From positions 1 to 64,000 of the forward strand of contig VLTN01000048.1 in NCBI GenBank assembly GCA_008330645.1: a stretch of DNA of 64,000 bases, read 5' to 3'. A program made the translations under genes and the position numbers. The notes beneath the pieces are model-generated. The model made no database searches. It was not told the origin of the DNA and saw nothing but the letters and a program-made list of their open reading frames with translations. Below, in pieces: positions 40,382 through 50,262 of the stretch. How positions within the stretch are numbered: position 1 is the first letter of the stretch; each line of letters starts with the position of its first letter. Source of the DNA: Cafeteria roenbergensis (taxonomy: Eukaryota; Sar; Bigyra; Bicosoecida; Cafeteriaceae).

Positions 40382-43300
40382 CTACTGCTGCTGCTGCTGC
40401 TGCTGGGCGCGACCCCCTCGCGAGGCCTTGCCGCCTGCTGCCCCGCGGGCGCGCGACCGGCCCCCGCGGCCAGCCTGCACGGGCTTGGCGCCGCTCGCGC
40501 GCGGCACCGGGCCCCGCAAGCTGCGGTCCCGCGAGCGCATGCGCGTGGTTGCAAACGCTGACCGGACAGACGTCACCTCGAAATCGTCCAAGCTGAGTGC
40601 CTCGGCCTCGTGCTCGCCCCTGCTCCCCAGCGGGCCCACCATGAGCAGCTTGCCGGACCGGTCGGGCGGGAGCGCCACTCCCACGGCAGAGGGCACCCCC
40701 GCCCTCGCGGTCTCTGCGGCTGCTGAGCGATCACCGGCGCGGGGAGCAGCGTCGGGTCCTGACTCCGCTCCGCCATCGGCGGGGGAGCGGTCAGTGCACC
40801 CCGCGGCAGCCTCCCCTGCGCCCGGCCGCCGCGCACCCGACGGCTGTCTGGCCTGCGCCCGCAGCTGGGGGTGCGCGGCGCCGGACAGGCAGCAGTTGGC
40901 GGCCCGCCGGTCAGCGGTCCAACCTTTCCGGGGGGAGCAGTCCCCCGCGCCCCCCGCTGCTGCGGCAGCTGCGGTGCCTGTGCTGACTGCGGCCTTGGCG
41001 CTGGCGGCCGCCGAGGACGATCCCTCCCCTGAGTGCAGCGCCGCGGTGCCGGTGGCCGTGCTGGAGAGGGCGGTGCCCATGGTGGAGAGCCCCGACGAGC
41101 CTGCGCTGTCGGCGCTCTGCCGACCGCGAGCGGGCAAGGGCCCGGGCGAGAGAGAGGAGGCCCGGCGCGTGCGGCCCACGCGGCCGGCCAGCTCAAACGC
41201 CGAGCGACGCCTGCCCCCGCCGAAGAGCGAGTCTCCCGGCCGCCCGGCAGCCGCGATGGCCCATCGCTCGGAGACTGCGCCGCGGCCGCGGCCCCAGCCG
41301 CTGGCCACGCTCGACGTCGCGACAACCGCCGGGCTGCTGGGCAGTGCGGCGCCGGCTTCGTCCGCGCTGGTCGGGCGGAGCGCCTCGGGTTCCCGCGGGG
41401 CCGCGGAAGGGGCGGCGGCAGCGACAGGCAGAGTCGCCACAGCGAGGGCGTCGGGCGACGGGCCGGACGAGGCAGGCGAGGCAGGCGGGGCGCCGGCCCC
41501 TCCTGCGGCGACCCGAGCTTGCGCCGCGCCGAGCTTGACGGCGCGGCTGCCACCCTGCACCTCCGCCTCCCCCTCCACCCCATCGTCGTCGTTGTTCTCC
41601 TCCTCGTGCACCTCCTCGAAGTCGTAGTTCTCCTCGTCCTCCTCGTCCTCCTCGTCCTCCTCGTCCTCCTCCTCGTCCTCCTCGTCTTCCTCTTCCTCCT
41701 CCTCTTGCAGCTCCTCCAGTCCCTCCTCAGCGCACCCGTCGCCAGCAGCATCAATTTCGTCAGTCACACCGTCAGCGTCGATGTCGACGTCGTCGCAGTC
41801 GATGCAGTCGATGCAGTCGCACGTCCTGTGCAGCCGGTCCGCGCACACGCTCCGTGGCGACCCTGCCAGCGCGCCTGCTGCGGACTGCCCCGCGGTGAAA
41901 CTCGCATCTTCGTCTGCCGCATCCCACTGTGCGGAGACGGTGCGGCGGGGGACGGGCGCCCTGGCCCCAGAACGCGACGGCACGGTCTCGGCCGCCGTTG
42001 CCTCCGTCCGCCGCGCTGGGCTGGAACTGTCCTGCCCTTCCGCAGCGCCAGCGCCCGCACCTGCCCCGGCGCCATGACCACCACTGCGGTCGCGGCTGGC
42101 AGCAGCCGCCCCGGCCGCGACGGCGCTGGCCATTTCAGCGGCCAGGTCCAGCTCCGTCGTCAGATCGGAGAATCCGTGCACGCGGGACGCCGCCGCGAAG
42201 CGCGACGAGATGGCGCTGGAGCGGCCGTCGGAGCCGGCGTAGGCCTCGCTGGCGCTGCCCGAGTCGGGCCACATTGCGTCTGCGCGGGCGCCCGTGGACG
42301 CTTCGGCCGGCCGCCTTCCCAAGCGGCGGGGCGGGTTCCGTTGCGCGGCTCGCGACGCCCCCGCCGGCTGATCCCCGCCGTCGCGGCTGCGCTTGCCGGA
42401 AGCCGCGCGGCGCTGCTGTCCGTCCTGACCAGCCGCCGTGGCCGCGGAGCGCGACCGGGGCGCCGGGGACGGCTGCAGGGAGGGAGAGGCCAGGGCCGAC
42501 CCTGGCCCTGCGCGGGCGCGGCCCCGCGACGAGGAGCCGTGCCTCGGCCGGCGCTCTGGGCCGCCTGCCCCTGTGCCAGCGACGGCGCCCTGCTGTGACG
42601 CCGTGGACGCTGGCGGGGGCGACTTGCCGGCGAGCGCAGGCGACGCCGGTGCGGCGCCCGACTTGGTCTGTCGCTTGGCCCGGGCGGAGGAGGAGGGCGG
42701 CCGCAGGGGCTGGGCAAGCCGGCGGGCGGCGGCTCGCTGCTGGCGCACGCGCTCCCGGCGCTCTGCCGCCGTGAGGCCTTCCGCGCGCAAGCGGCGACGG
42801 CGCTGCTGCTGGTTTGGCGGCTGCTGGCCGGGCTGCGGGGAGCGCTTGGCTTGGCGGAGGGTGCCGGTGTAGGCCGGCGAGGTAAGGTACGGGTGCGACC
42901 GCTGGCGGTATCCGGGAGCCTGCATGGCGCGGCGCGAGTGGCGCGCGGAGGGGACGGGGGACGTGAGCGCTGAGCCTGGCCCCGGGCGGTTGCCGCGGCC
43001 GTCCACGGCTCTGCGGCGGGGCATCGCGTTGTCCTCCCAGCCGAACGAAGCTGCAGACGGGTTGGAGGAGGGGGTGCAGGGGCGGGGAACGGACGCCGCG
43101 TCGGAGGCGTCCGACCGCTCGCGGCGGAGCAGGGGGGGCACGGGCAGGCTGGGCGCCTTGGCCCCCGCGGCGGAGGCCGTGGCTGGCGCTGCGGACTCGC
43201 GGGCAGACTCCCGCTGGCCGCTTGTGCGGGGCCTCTCCCTGGACTCTGCATGGGGGGATGTGGGGGCCGCCGCGCCGCCTGCTGAGTAGCGCTGTCTCGC

Positions 43301-45568
43301 GGTCTCCTCTGCGGCCGAGTGGGAGGAGTGAAGGATGCGGCGGGTCTGCCTGGCTGCAGACGCGGCCACGGCGCCCGCCCCCGGCGCAAAGGCGGACGAC
43401 GCCGCACCGCGCGGCACCGGGGACGGAGCCGACCGGAGCCTGCCGCGGGGCGGCCAGTCCCGCCCCAGGTCTCCCGCGGCGCGGCGCAGCTCCTCGTCGT
43501 CGTCGTCGTCGGAAGACGAGTCAGCCCACACGTCGCCAGGGCGCGCCGTGGCCGCGAGGGGGCCGCTCGTGGCTCCTCCACGGCCACCCAGCGCCCCGCT
43601 CCTGCCGCCAGCAGCGGCGCCGGAAGCCTCGCCGCGCGCCCCGCCGCCGGAGGCGCCAAGCACGACCGAGTGCCGCGTCCACTGCGACGGCGCCTGATCG
43701 CGCTCCCGGGAGGCTGGTGGGCCGCCGGACGCGCGGCGAGTCGGGCTGCCGCCGGGGCGCGCGGGAGAGGCGGGGCCTGCCGCGCCGTGCTGGGCCGCGG
43801 GGGGGCCGGCGAGGTGCGAGCCGATTGGGGCGCGCACAGGGTCCGTGGCAGGCACGGCAAGCGGCGATGCGAGCTGCCAGCTCCCCTCCGCGGCCAGCGC
43901 GCCCACGACGCCCGGCGCGGCCACTCGGAGGGCCGGCCGGAGGGCGCTGGGCCGGGGCGCGTCGTGAGGCTGCGACGAGGAATTGGCGGTGTGAGGGGGG
44001 CTGGCGAGGTGGCGGGAGGAGGAGGGGGGCGAGGATGCCGCGGAAGCGACTGTCCGGTGGCCCACCGGGCTGGGGGGGAGTCGGCCACCCCTGTTGGAGG
44101 AGCGGGAGGAGGCCGCTGCCGGGGACTGCGGGGGCTGCTGGCGCTGCACGGCACTGACGCTCCAGACGATGGCGGGCGGCGGCTGCACTGGACGCCCCTG
44201 GGGCGCAGCGACGGCCGCGCCCAGCGCGGGCGAGTGCTCCAGCCCGGGGCCGAGAATGAGCCGAGGGTGCGCGGAGCCGTGCGCGCGAAGGGGGGCGGTG
44301 CTGCGCGGCCCTGGCGGCGCGGCCGGCTGGGATCGCGGCGTGGCGGCTGAGAGCGGCGGAGGGGCCGCCCCTGCCCCTAGTCCGGATGCGGCGACGTCAT
44401 CAAAGGCGGCGTCAAGCCTCAGCCCGACAAGGCTTCCGCCGCCGCCGCCGCTTCCGCCCTGGCTGCCCCCGTTGCGGCTGCCACCGGCCCTGCTGCCAGA
44501 GGCGCGCGTGCCCTCGCCGCTGCGGTGACCGCGGCCCATCGCGCCCGGGCGGTGGTGGGGGGACCCTCGCGGAGGGGCGCCGCGAGCGGTCCCACCCGCG
44601 GAGCGGCCAGCGACGTCGGGGGACGCGTCGCTCGGCTCCCGGCGGGCGTGCCGGGGCTGCGGCACCGCGGTGTGGGGCCACGACTCGGTGGTGGCAGGCG
44701 CGCCAGGCGCCGCCCCGCCGCCCTGGCTGCGGCTGCGACGAGCACGGGCTGAACGGCAGTCCATCGCAACGGCGGCGGGCACCCACCCGGCGCCCGCATC
44801 CTCCACGCCCGCCGCGCTGGAACGGCGGCGTGTGCTTCCAGTGGCTGCGGCCGCGTCGTCCATGCGGCCCCGCACCATGTGGTGGAGAATGTCCTTGGCG
44901 GCGGGAGCCTGGCTCTCGGGCTTGTCCAACAGCCCAAGGTCGCCGTCGTCAGCGGGATTTGACACGCGGCCAACAGAGCGAGCAGCCGGAGGGCCTTGCT
45001 GCGACGGCGTGGCAGCGCCTTCAGCGCGCGCTGCGAAGTGGCCCTGCCCGCCGTGGGCGTGCAACGACCCGTCGGCGCCCGCCAGGACCATGGGGATTTT
45101 GCTGCGAGGTTGGACGGCTGCGCCGCGCCCGCCCGCCGTGCCGCCCGATGCGGCCGGCGATGCGCCTCCGGCGGCAGGGAGGGCGCTCAGGCCCGCCGCG
45201 CCGTTGCCGGCAGTGCCGTTGCCATTCCGGTGGCTGCCCCGGAGGCTGGGCGGCCCGCCCGGTTGCGAGCGGGCGTCTGGGTCTGGATTCTGCTGGGGCC
45301 GCCTGCGCGAGCCCTCGTTGCAAGCGAGGTGGCCCCTGTTGAGGAGCATCAGGTTGAGGCTCTCAGCCGCCACTCTCCGCCTGGTGACGCGTGCGTCCGC
45401 CTGTGTTCGGCCGTCGGGCTGGGAAGCCGTCCCTTGCGACGGCCCGAGCTGGCCTGGGCTGAACGGCGCCGACGACGACTGGCTGGGTACACCAAACGAC
45501 GCTTCCCCGGGAGGAGACGGGGGCATTCCCGCCTTGGCGGGCGTCTTCCTTGGGCGTTCGTCGGCCAT
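40382..45568 (-). CDS. Very large disordered protein, function unknown
   Basis: A single frame of 1728 residues from ATG (MADERPRKTPAKAG). It is almost wholly low complexity: Ala, Pro, Ser, Arg and Gly, many short basic patches (RRRRLRAEGLTAAERRERV, KRQTKSGA) and proline-rich stretches. One strongly acidic run of about 50 residues (roughly positions 1280-1330: EELQEEEEEEDEEDE and on, ending YDFEEVHEEENN) comes from a GAG/GAC repeat. The C-terminus is seven Gln from a CAG repeat just before the stop. A few segments look more ordered (AKDILHHMVRGRMDD, SLDDFEVTSVRSAF). No known domain was recognised. In-frame introns could be hidden in so open a sequence; the frame as a whole is probably but not certainly coding. 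Confidence 0.55.
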   Translation of the reverse strand: MADERPRKTPAKAGMPPSPPGEASFGVPSQSSSAPFSPGQLGPSQGTASQPDGRTQADARVTRRRVAAESLNLMLLNRGHLACNEGSRRRPQQNPDPDARSQPGGPPSLRGSHRNGNGTAGNGAAGLSALPAAGGASPAASGGTAGGRGAAVQPRSKIPMVLAGADGSLHAHGGQGHFAARAEGAATPSQQGPPAARSVGRVSNPADDGDLGLLDKPESQAPAAKDILHHMVRGRMDDAAAATGSTRRRSSAAGVEDAGAGWVPAAVAMDCRSARARRSRSQGGGAAPGAPATTESWPHTAVPQPRHARREPSDASPDVAGRSAGGTARGAPPRGSPHHRPGAMGRGHRSGEGTRASGSRAGGSRNGGSQGGSGGGGGSLVGLRLDAAFDDVAASGLGAGAAPPPLSAATPRSQPAAPPGPRSTAPLRAHGSAHPRLILGPGLEHSPALGAAVAAPQGRPVQPPPAIVWSVSAVQRQQPPQSPAAASSRSSNRGGRLPPSPVGHRTVASAASSPPSSSRHLASPPHTANSSSQPHDAPRPSALRPALRVAAPGVVGALAAEGSWQLASPLAVPATDPVRAPIGSHLAGPPAAQHGAAGPASPARPGGSPTRRASGGPPASRERDQAPSQWTRHSVVLGASGGGARGEASGAAAGGRSGALGGRGGATSGPLAATARPGDVWADSSSDDDDDEELRRAAGDLGRDWPPRGRLRSAPSPVPRGAASSAFAPGAGAVAASAARQTRRILHSSHSAAEETARQRYSAGGAAAPTSPHAESRERPRTSGQRESARESAAPATASAAGAKAPSLPVPPLLRRERSDASDAASVPRPCTPSSNPSAASFGWEDNAMPRRRAVDGRGNRPGPGSALTSPVPSARHSRRAMQAPGYRQRSHPYLTSPAYTGTLRQAKRSPQPGQQPPNQQQRRRRLRAEGLTAAERRERVRQQRAAARRLAQPLRPPSSSARAKRQTKSGAAPASPALAGKSPPPASTASQQGAVAGTGAGGPERRPRHGSSSRGRARAGPGSALASPSLQPSPAPRSRSAATAAGQDGQQRRAASGKRSRDGGDQPAGASRAAQRNPPRRLGRRPAEASTGARADAMWPDSGSASEAYAGSDGRSSAISSRFAAASRVHGFSDLTTELDLAAEMASAVAAGAAAASRDRSGGHGAGAGAGAGAAEGQDSSSPARRTEATAAETVPSRSGARAPVPRRTVSAQWDAADEDASFTAGQSAAGALAGSPRSVCADRLHRTCDCIDCIDCDDVDIDADGVTDEIDAAGDGCAEEGLEELQEEEEEEDEEDEEEDEEDEEDEEDEENYDFEEVHEEENNDDDGVEGEAEVQGGSRAVKLGAAQARVAAGGAGAPPASPASSGPSPDALAVATLPVAAAAPSAAPREPEALRPTSADEAGAALPSSPAVVATSSVASGWGRGRGAVSERWAIAAAGRPGDSLFGGGRRRSAFELAGRVGRTRRASSLSPGPLPARGRQSADSAGSSGLSTMGTALSSTATGTAALHSGEGSSSAAASAKAAVSTGTAAAAAAGGAGDCSPRKGWTADRRAANCCLSGAAHPQLRAQARQPSGARRPGAGEAAAGCTDRSPADGGAESGPDAAPRAGDRSAAAETARAGVPSAVGVALPPDRSGKLLMVGPLGSRGEHEAEALSLDDFEVTSVRSAFATTRMRSRDRSLRGPVPRASGAKPVQAGRGGRSRARGAAGGKASRGGRAQQQQQQQ
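41580..41735 (-). repeat. Acidic-run coding microsatellite
   Basis: On the plus strand this is a CTC/GTC-rich triplet array (units such as TCCTCGTCC). On the minus strand it encodes the Glu/Asp run of the large disordered protein. Such triplet tracts vary readily in length. Confidence 0.85.
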
Positions 45569-46674
45569 TGCAAATCCTGCGGCGATGCGAGCGAGCCGGG
45601 CAAGCCGAACACAGCAGCGAGGTGGGGCTTTGGGGCGCGGAGCGCCCTCAGGAGCAGCAGGCAGGCGAGCGAATGGTGCGAGCAGGGAAGAGGAGACACG
45701 GGCACAAGGGCTCCGGGGGAAGGGGCTGCTGGGTCGCCGGGGGCAGCGGCATCCCGGGCGAGCGCGTTGCTGGCGACAAGTTGCAGGTGCAACCGGGTCA
45801 GCGTCCCTGTGGCGAGCTGCGCTCGACGCGCTTGCGCCCGCGCATGCAAGGTCGCGCCCGCAAATTCTGTGCCCGGGGCTAGGCCCGGCGCTGGTAGGCG
45901 CGGACCGCGCTGCTGGCGCGAAGCGCGGGTCGCGAGTGCCGTCGCAAAGGCGCGCGGGCGCGAAGCTCGACGCCGCTTGCGCGGGCCGATCGCCGATCTT
46001 CGCGCGCGCCCCCTGCACGCGCGCGCCGCGCCGCCCCGGCGAGGAGTGACTCCGCATCACGGGCTGCAGCCCGCGTGCGGGCTGGCCCAGGCCGCTCCAT
46101 CGCGCAAGGCGCCCCCCGGCAAGGGCGCGAGCCCGCCGCCGGGCATTGCTCCCAACCTTCATGCCGATGCGAGCGCGCGAGCTCCCCGCTTCCGCAGCCT
46201 CGGCACGCGGTCCGCCGCCCGCCAAGCGCCAAACACTGCGGCGCGGTCCGCCCGCTCGAGCGGCGGGAGGCGCAGCTGGCTCACGCTGGTCCAGGGAGGC
46301 GTCGTTCAGCGAAGGACGGGCCGAGGCAAACACAAGTGGTCCACACAGCCGCGCACGGGCTCCGGGGACGCCGCGCGCCCGCGGCCTTCCTTGGAACTAG
46401 GCGAAGCGCGACCGGTTGGCGGCTGGTGGCTGCGGACCTCTCTCTCTCGGGCGTGCAAGCTGCGCTGGCGTCTCCACCCGCGCAGGTGGGGTCGCTCAGG
46501 CTTCGCACGCACCATGATTGTTTGCCGCTTGTTCGCCGGACAGGCAGCGGCTCTGTCGCCGGGGCGGTTGCCAGCCAGCACCCGGCCACCTCGGCCTGCT
46601 TGGCCGCAAGGGGGAGCCGGAGCAAGCCCCGCCGAGCACCAGGAGGCTCGCGCCCGCGCGAGCAGCGAGGGGCC
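45569..46674. other. Intergenic region between divergent genes
   Basis: About 1.1 kb separates the large disordered protein gene (minus) from the ODAD3-like gene (plus). Several long frames exist on both strands, but they are Arg/Ala/Pro-rich with no homology and are typical of GC-driven open frames. No RNA gene was recognised. Confidence 0.45.
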
Positions 46675-49600
46675 ATGGCGGCGTCGCTGCAGGCGCCGCT
46701 CCAGCCGCGGTGAGCGCAACTGGCGAGGCTCGCCAACGCACCCCCGGCCCCGGCTCGCCCCGAAACGCGCCCTCGGCACGGTCCGGCTCGAGAGCAAGGG
46801 GCGCAGCCGGCGAAGCACCCAGCCTGCATTCGTTGGCGGCTGCCCTGCTCCCATGGCGGGCCGCCCCGTGCCTCCCGCGGGCCCGCAGCGCTCAGCGCCG
46901 GCGAGTTGCGTTGCGCCTGCTCGCGCGCCCGTCGCGCGCGGAGCGCTCAGCGCGGCCAGTTCCGAGCTGGCCGTTCCCGCGGTGCTTTGCCATTCGCGCG
47001 CGTGGCCGCCGCGGAGCCGGGGCTCTCCGTCGCCCGCGCGCGGGGTGGCAATGCGTCGCGACCGCCCGCGCGCTGGGCTTTGGTCGGTTGGTCCTCCGTC
47101 TGGCTCCACGCACGCGCCGGGAGCGGAGCAGGACGTGCAGATAGCGAGGTGGGGCGCCACCGAACTGCGACTCGGTTCCCCCCGCCACCACGCCTCTCCG
47201 CTTCACTGGCCGCTGGCGCGCAAGGGACGCCCCCCCCCCCCCCCCAGTGGCCGCCCTCCCCACTCAACCCACGCGCTGGCGACGCCACCCTCGCCCCGCT
47301 CCGCGCCTCGGATCCGCAGACTGCCTCGGCTGGACCACACCCGGAACTTGTACAAGGATGCGTCGGAGATGCTGCCCGGCGACCGGAAGATCCGCGACAA
47401 GGCCGGGCTCGTGTCCGCGCTGCGCAGCATGACGGCGGACAACGCCGCCGCCAGGCTGCGAGAGTCGTCCACGGTGCGGGACGGGCCGCCGCCGCTCGCC
47501 GCCGAGGAAGGTGCCGAGCGGCCCATGTCCGCAACGTCGCGGTCGCTGTCGGAGCTTGAGGCAGCCGTGCACGCCGCCACGCGCCGGCTCAACGTGCTTC
47601 GCGACGAGGCGGAGAAGAAGGCCGCGCTGGCGGCCAAGCTCGAGTCCGACCTCGAAGCGGCGCGCAGCGAGAACAAGGCTCTGGACGTGAAGGAGACCCC
47701 CGAGGGGGCGCGCATCGCTGAGCTCGAGGCGGAGATTGAAAAGGTGGAGGCTGCCTACTCCGAGAAAGACTTTCGCCGCAGGCAGCTCGAGCACATGGAG
47801 GCGCGGCTCACGGGCAACGCCACGGCCATGGACGCGCACATCAAGAGCATGGAGGACGCGCTCGGCGTGTCCGGGAAGGAGCTCTCGGACATCCAGGGCT
47901 TCCTGCGGCAGCTGGAGAACGGCAAGGAGCAGGCGGTCCACGAGCTGGAGGCCTTCCACGCGCGCATGCAGAGCGAGAGGGCGCGCCGCGCGAAGGAGCT
48001 TGCGGCCAAGCGCGAGGAGTTCCAGCAGGCGAAGAAGGCCGAGGCGTGGCGCCGCCAGCGGGAGAGCGTGCGCGCCGAACTGGCGGCGGAGCTGGCCGGC
48101 GACCTGAGCAAGGAACAGGAGGACGAGCTCAAGGCCACCAAGGACGAGAAGGAGCGGCTCTACCGCGGGCTGGAGATCGAGCGGCGGGAGCGCGAGGAGC
48201 GCGCCGCGGCGCTGCACGAGGCCTTCCAGCAGATCAAGGGGATCACGGGCGTGGCCACGCTGGACGAGATGACCGAGCGCTTCCTCGGCCACGAGGCGGC
48301 CAGGGAGAGCCTCCACGCCGAGCGCGAGGAGACGGAGCAGCGGCTGGCGGCGGCGCGGGCGGCCGTGGCGAGGGCGGAGCGGGAGCTGTCGGAGCTGCGG
48401 GCCACGGGGCAGGACTCGCGCACGGGCGCGGGGGCGGACGCTGACGCCACGCAGGAGGCCTTTGCCGCCGCGGAGCGGGAGCTGGCCGAGGGGCGCTCCC
48501 GGCTGCGCCGCCTGGTGACGGCGGCGGACCGCGTGCAGGGCATGGTGGTGGCGGTGCGCCAGGGGGCGGCCGGCATCGCGCAGCGCCTGGCGCCCTTCAG
48601 GGCCTTCCTGGACCCGGCTGAGGCCGCAGCGCCTGCTGCCCCGGACCTCTCCCCTCTCGAGGTGGAGGCGTTCGGGTTCGTCGACCGGTCCTCGCTCAGG
48701 TCGCCGCCCTCGGGCAGCGCGCCCGGCTTCGACGCGCCGGCCTCGCCGCTGGCCTCGCCCCTCCCCGCCAGGGACGCGTCCCCCACCACGCAGCTGTCCG
48801 TCCCGGGCCCGCCCGGCGGCCGCGTCGACGTGCAGAAGCAGGGGCGCGAGGCCTTCCGCCTGCTGCTGGCCTCGCAGTCCCGCCTGCGCCGCCTCGTCTC
48901 GCTCGTCAACGCCGCCGTGGTGGTGCGCAAGCGGGAGCGGCGCGGCACAAAGTACGGCCGGTACAGCGGCCGGAGCACCCGGGCGGGATCTGCAGGCAGC
49001 GGCCGGCTGGGCGGCTCGGGGCCGCCAGGGTCGCGCGGCGCTGGGCGGGCGGCGGGCCTGGCCGCGCTGCGTGCCGAGGCCGACGGGGTGGACCGCCTTG
49101 GCGAGGTGAACAGCGACAGCGACCTGGACTCGGCGTCCTCCTTCGACTCGGACGACCCCCGCGCGGAGGCTCGCAGGCGAGACGAGGCGGAGGAGCAGCG
49201 CGCGGCCGCCGCCGCAGCGCGCGAGCGCGCCAAGCGCGAGGTGATGGTGAACGCGCCCACGTTCACGCTCTTCGGGATGCGCGGGCGGAAGAGCGCCGAC
49301 GCTGCGACGGGGTCGTGGGGGGCGCGCCAGCCGCCCGGCGGCCTGGCCCTGCCCATGGCCGACCCGGTGCCGCACGCCAACAACATCAGGGTCCAGCCTG
49401 CGGCGGCGGCGTCCGCGCCCGGAGCGGGCAGCGGCACGGCGGCCGGCGACCAGGGCAGTGTGGCCGGCAGCGCCCCCTCCTCAGCGCGCTCACGGGCCCC
49501 TGGCGGCGCCGCGCAAAGCTCCGCGGGATCCCCCCGCGAGGCGCAGGGGGACGACGAGGAGGCCCACGGCGGGGACGACGGCAAGTCCGTCCTTTCGGCC

Positions 49601-49864
49601 GGAGGGGCGCACGCGGTGGTGCGCGCCAGGCGGCGCAGGCGGCGCAAGGAGGAGGACCTGCCCAGCCACCGCGCGCTCAAGGACGCGGCCGACCGCAAGC
49701 TGCGCGCCAAGAGGGCTGAGGCCGTGGAGGCGGCCGCCCGCGAGAAGAACAAGGAGCGCCTCCACGCCGAAGCGGTCAGGCGCGCCACCCTGAACAAGCT
49801 GACCAAGACCACCCGGGCCCCCACGGGGATGGACTTCCTCACGAAGATGCCCAAGCTGTTGTAG
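46675..49864 (+). CDS. ODAD3/CCDC151-like outer dynein arm docking coiled-coil protein
   Basis: Proposed exons 46675-46709 and 47320-49864 (GTGAGC donor, CCGCAG acceptor, phase 2) give 859 residues starting MAASLQAPLQPR and running into LPRLDHTRNLYKDASEML. Residues about 75-400 are a long coiled coil. Near its end is the family signature FQQIKGITGVATLDEMTERF followed by LRATGQ, matching the F..IKE.TGV...V.RFL and LK-SG pattern of CCDC151 (Chlamydomonas ODA10). These proteins help attach outer dynein arms to ciliary doublets. The C-terminal half is disordered, with KRERRGTKYGRY and a helical Lys/Arg-rich end. The first exon is inferred from splice signals. The main frame is open further upstream, so a start at 46853 without splicing is an alternative. 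Confidence 0.8.
47230..47245 (+). repeat. Poly-C tract inside the proposed ODAD3-like intron
   Basis: Sixteen consecutive C are followed directly by AG. It could act as a polypyrimidine tract or an alternative acceptor (AG at 47246-47247), which keeps the same phase as the preferred acceptor at 47318-47319. Confidence 0.8.
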
Positions 49865-50262
49865 ATGCGGCGCGCCTGCCCTCGCCCTCGCTGCCCTGCC
49901 GCCTTCCGGCTGGCGCCGGACGCCCCGCGGTCCGCTCTCTTGCCATCGAGTGCCGCGGCCGGAGGCAGCGTCGCCACTGCCATGGCGCCTGGCGCAAGCG
50001 CGGCAAGCAAGCTGACCAACGACCCTGTGTGTGCGAGTGTTTTGTGTGTGCTTGCACGTGGATCCGTGTGCGCCGGCACCTAGCAGCCGGTGGGGGGAGT
50101 AGGGGCCACATGTCGGCGATGCCTGCTCCGCCGCTGCGCCTGGCTGCGCTCGGAATATTTGCCCCCCTGCCAGCATTCCGCATGCGGTCGCCGAGTTCCC
50201 GTCGCCACTCAGCCAGCGAAGGACACAAGCGCCTCGGGCTGCCGCCCCGGCAAGTGCGGGCT
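49865..50262. other. Intergenic region between two plus-strand genes
   Basis: About 400 bp with a GT-rich stretch near 50026-50070. An in-frame ATG at 50110 could extend the following gene by 51 residues with an Arg-rich leader. No gene is otherwise supported. Confidence 0.4.

Noticed and set aside
44996-46674. Upstream extension of the ODAD3-like frame by several hundred codons
   Set aside because: The extension is Arg/Pro/Ala noise overlapping the start of a minus-strand gene; homology begins only near 47320.
45569-47160. Antisense frames of about 180-280 codons opposite the ODAD3-like leader and intron
   Set aside because: No homology, Arg/Gly/Ala-rich, and they overlap splice sites of a better supported gene.
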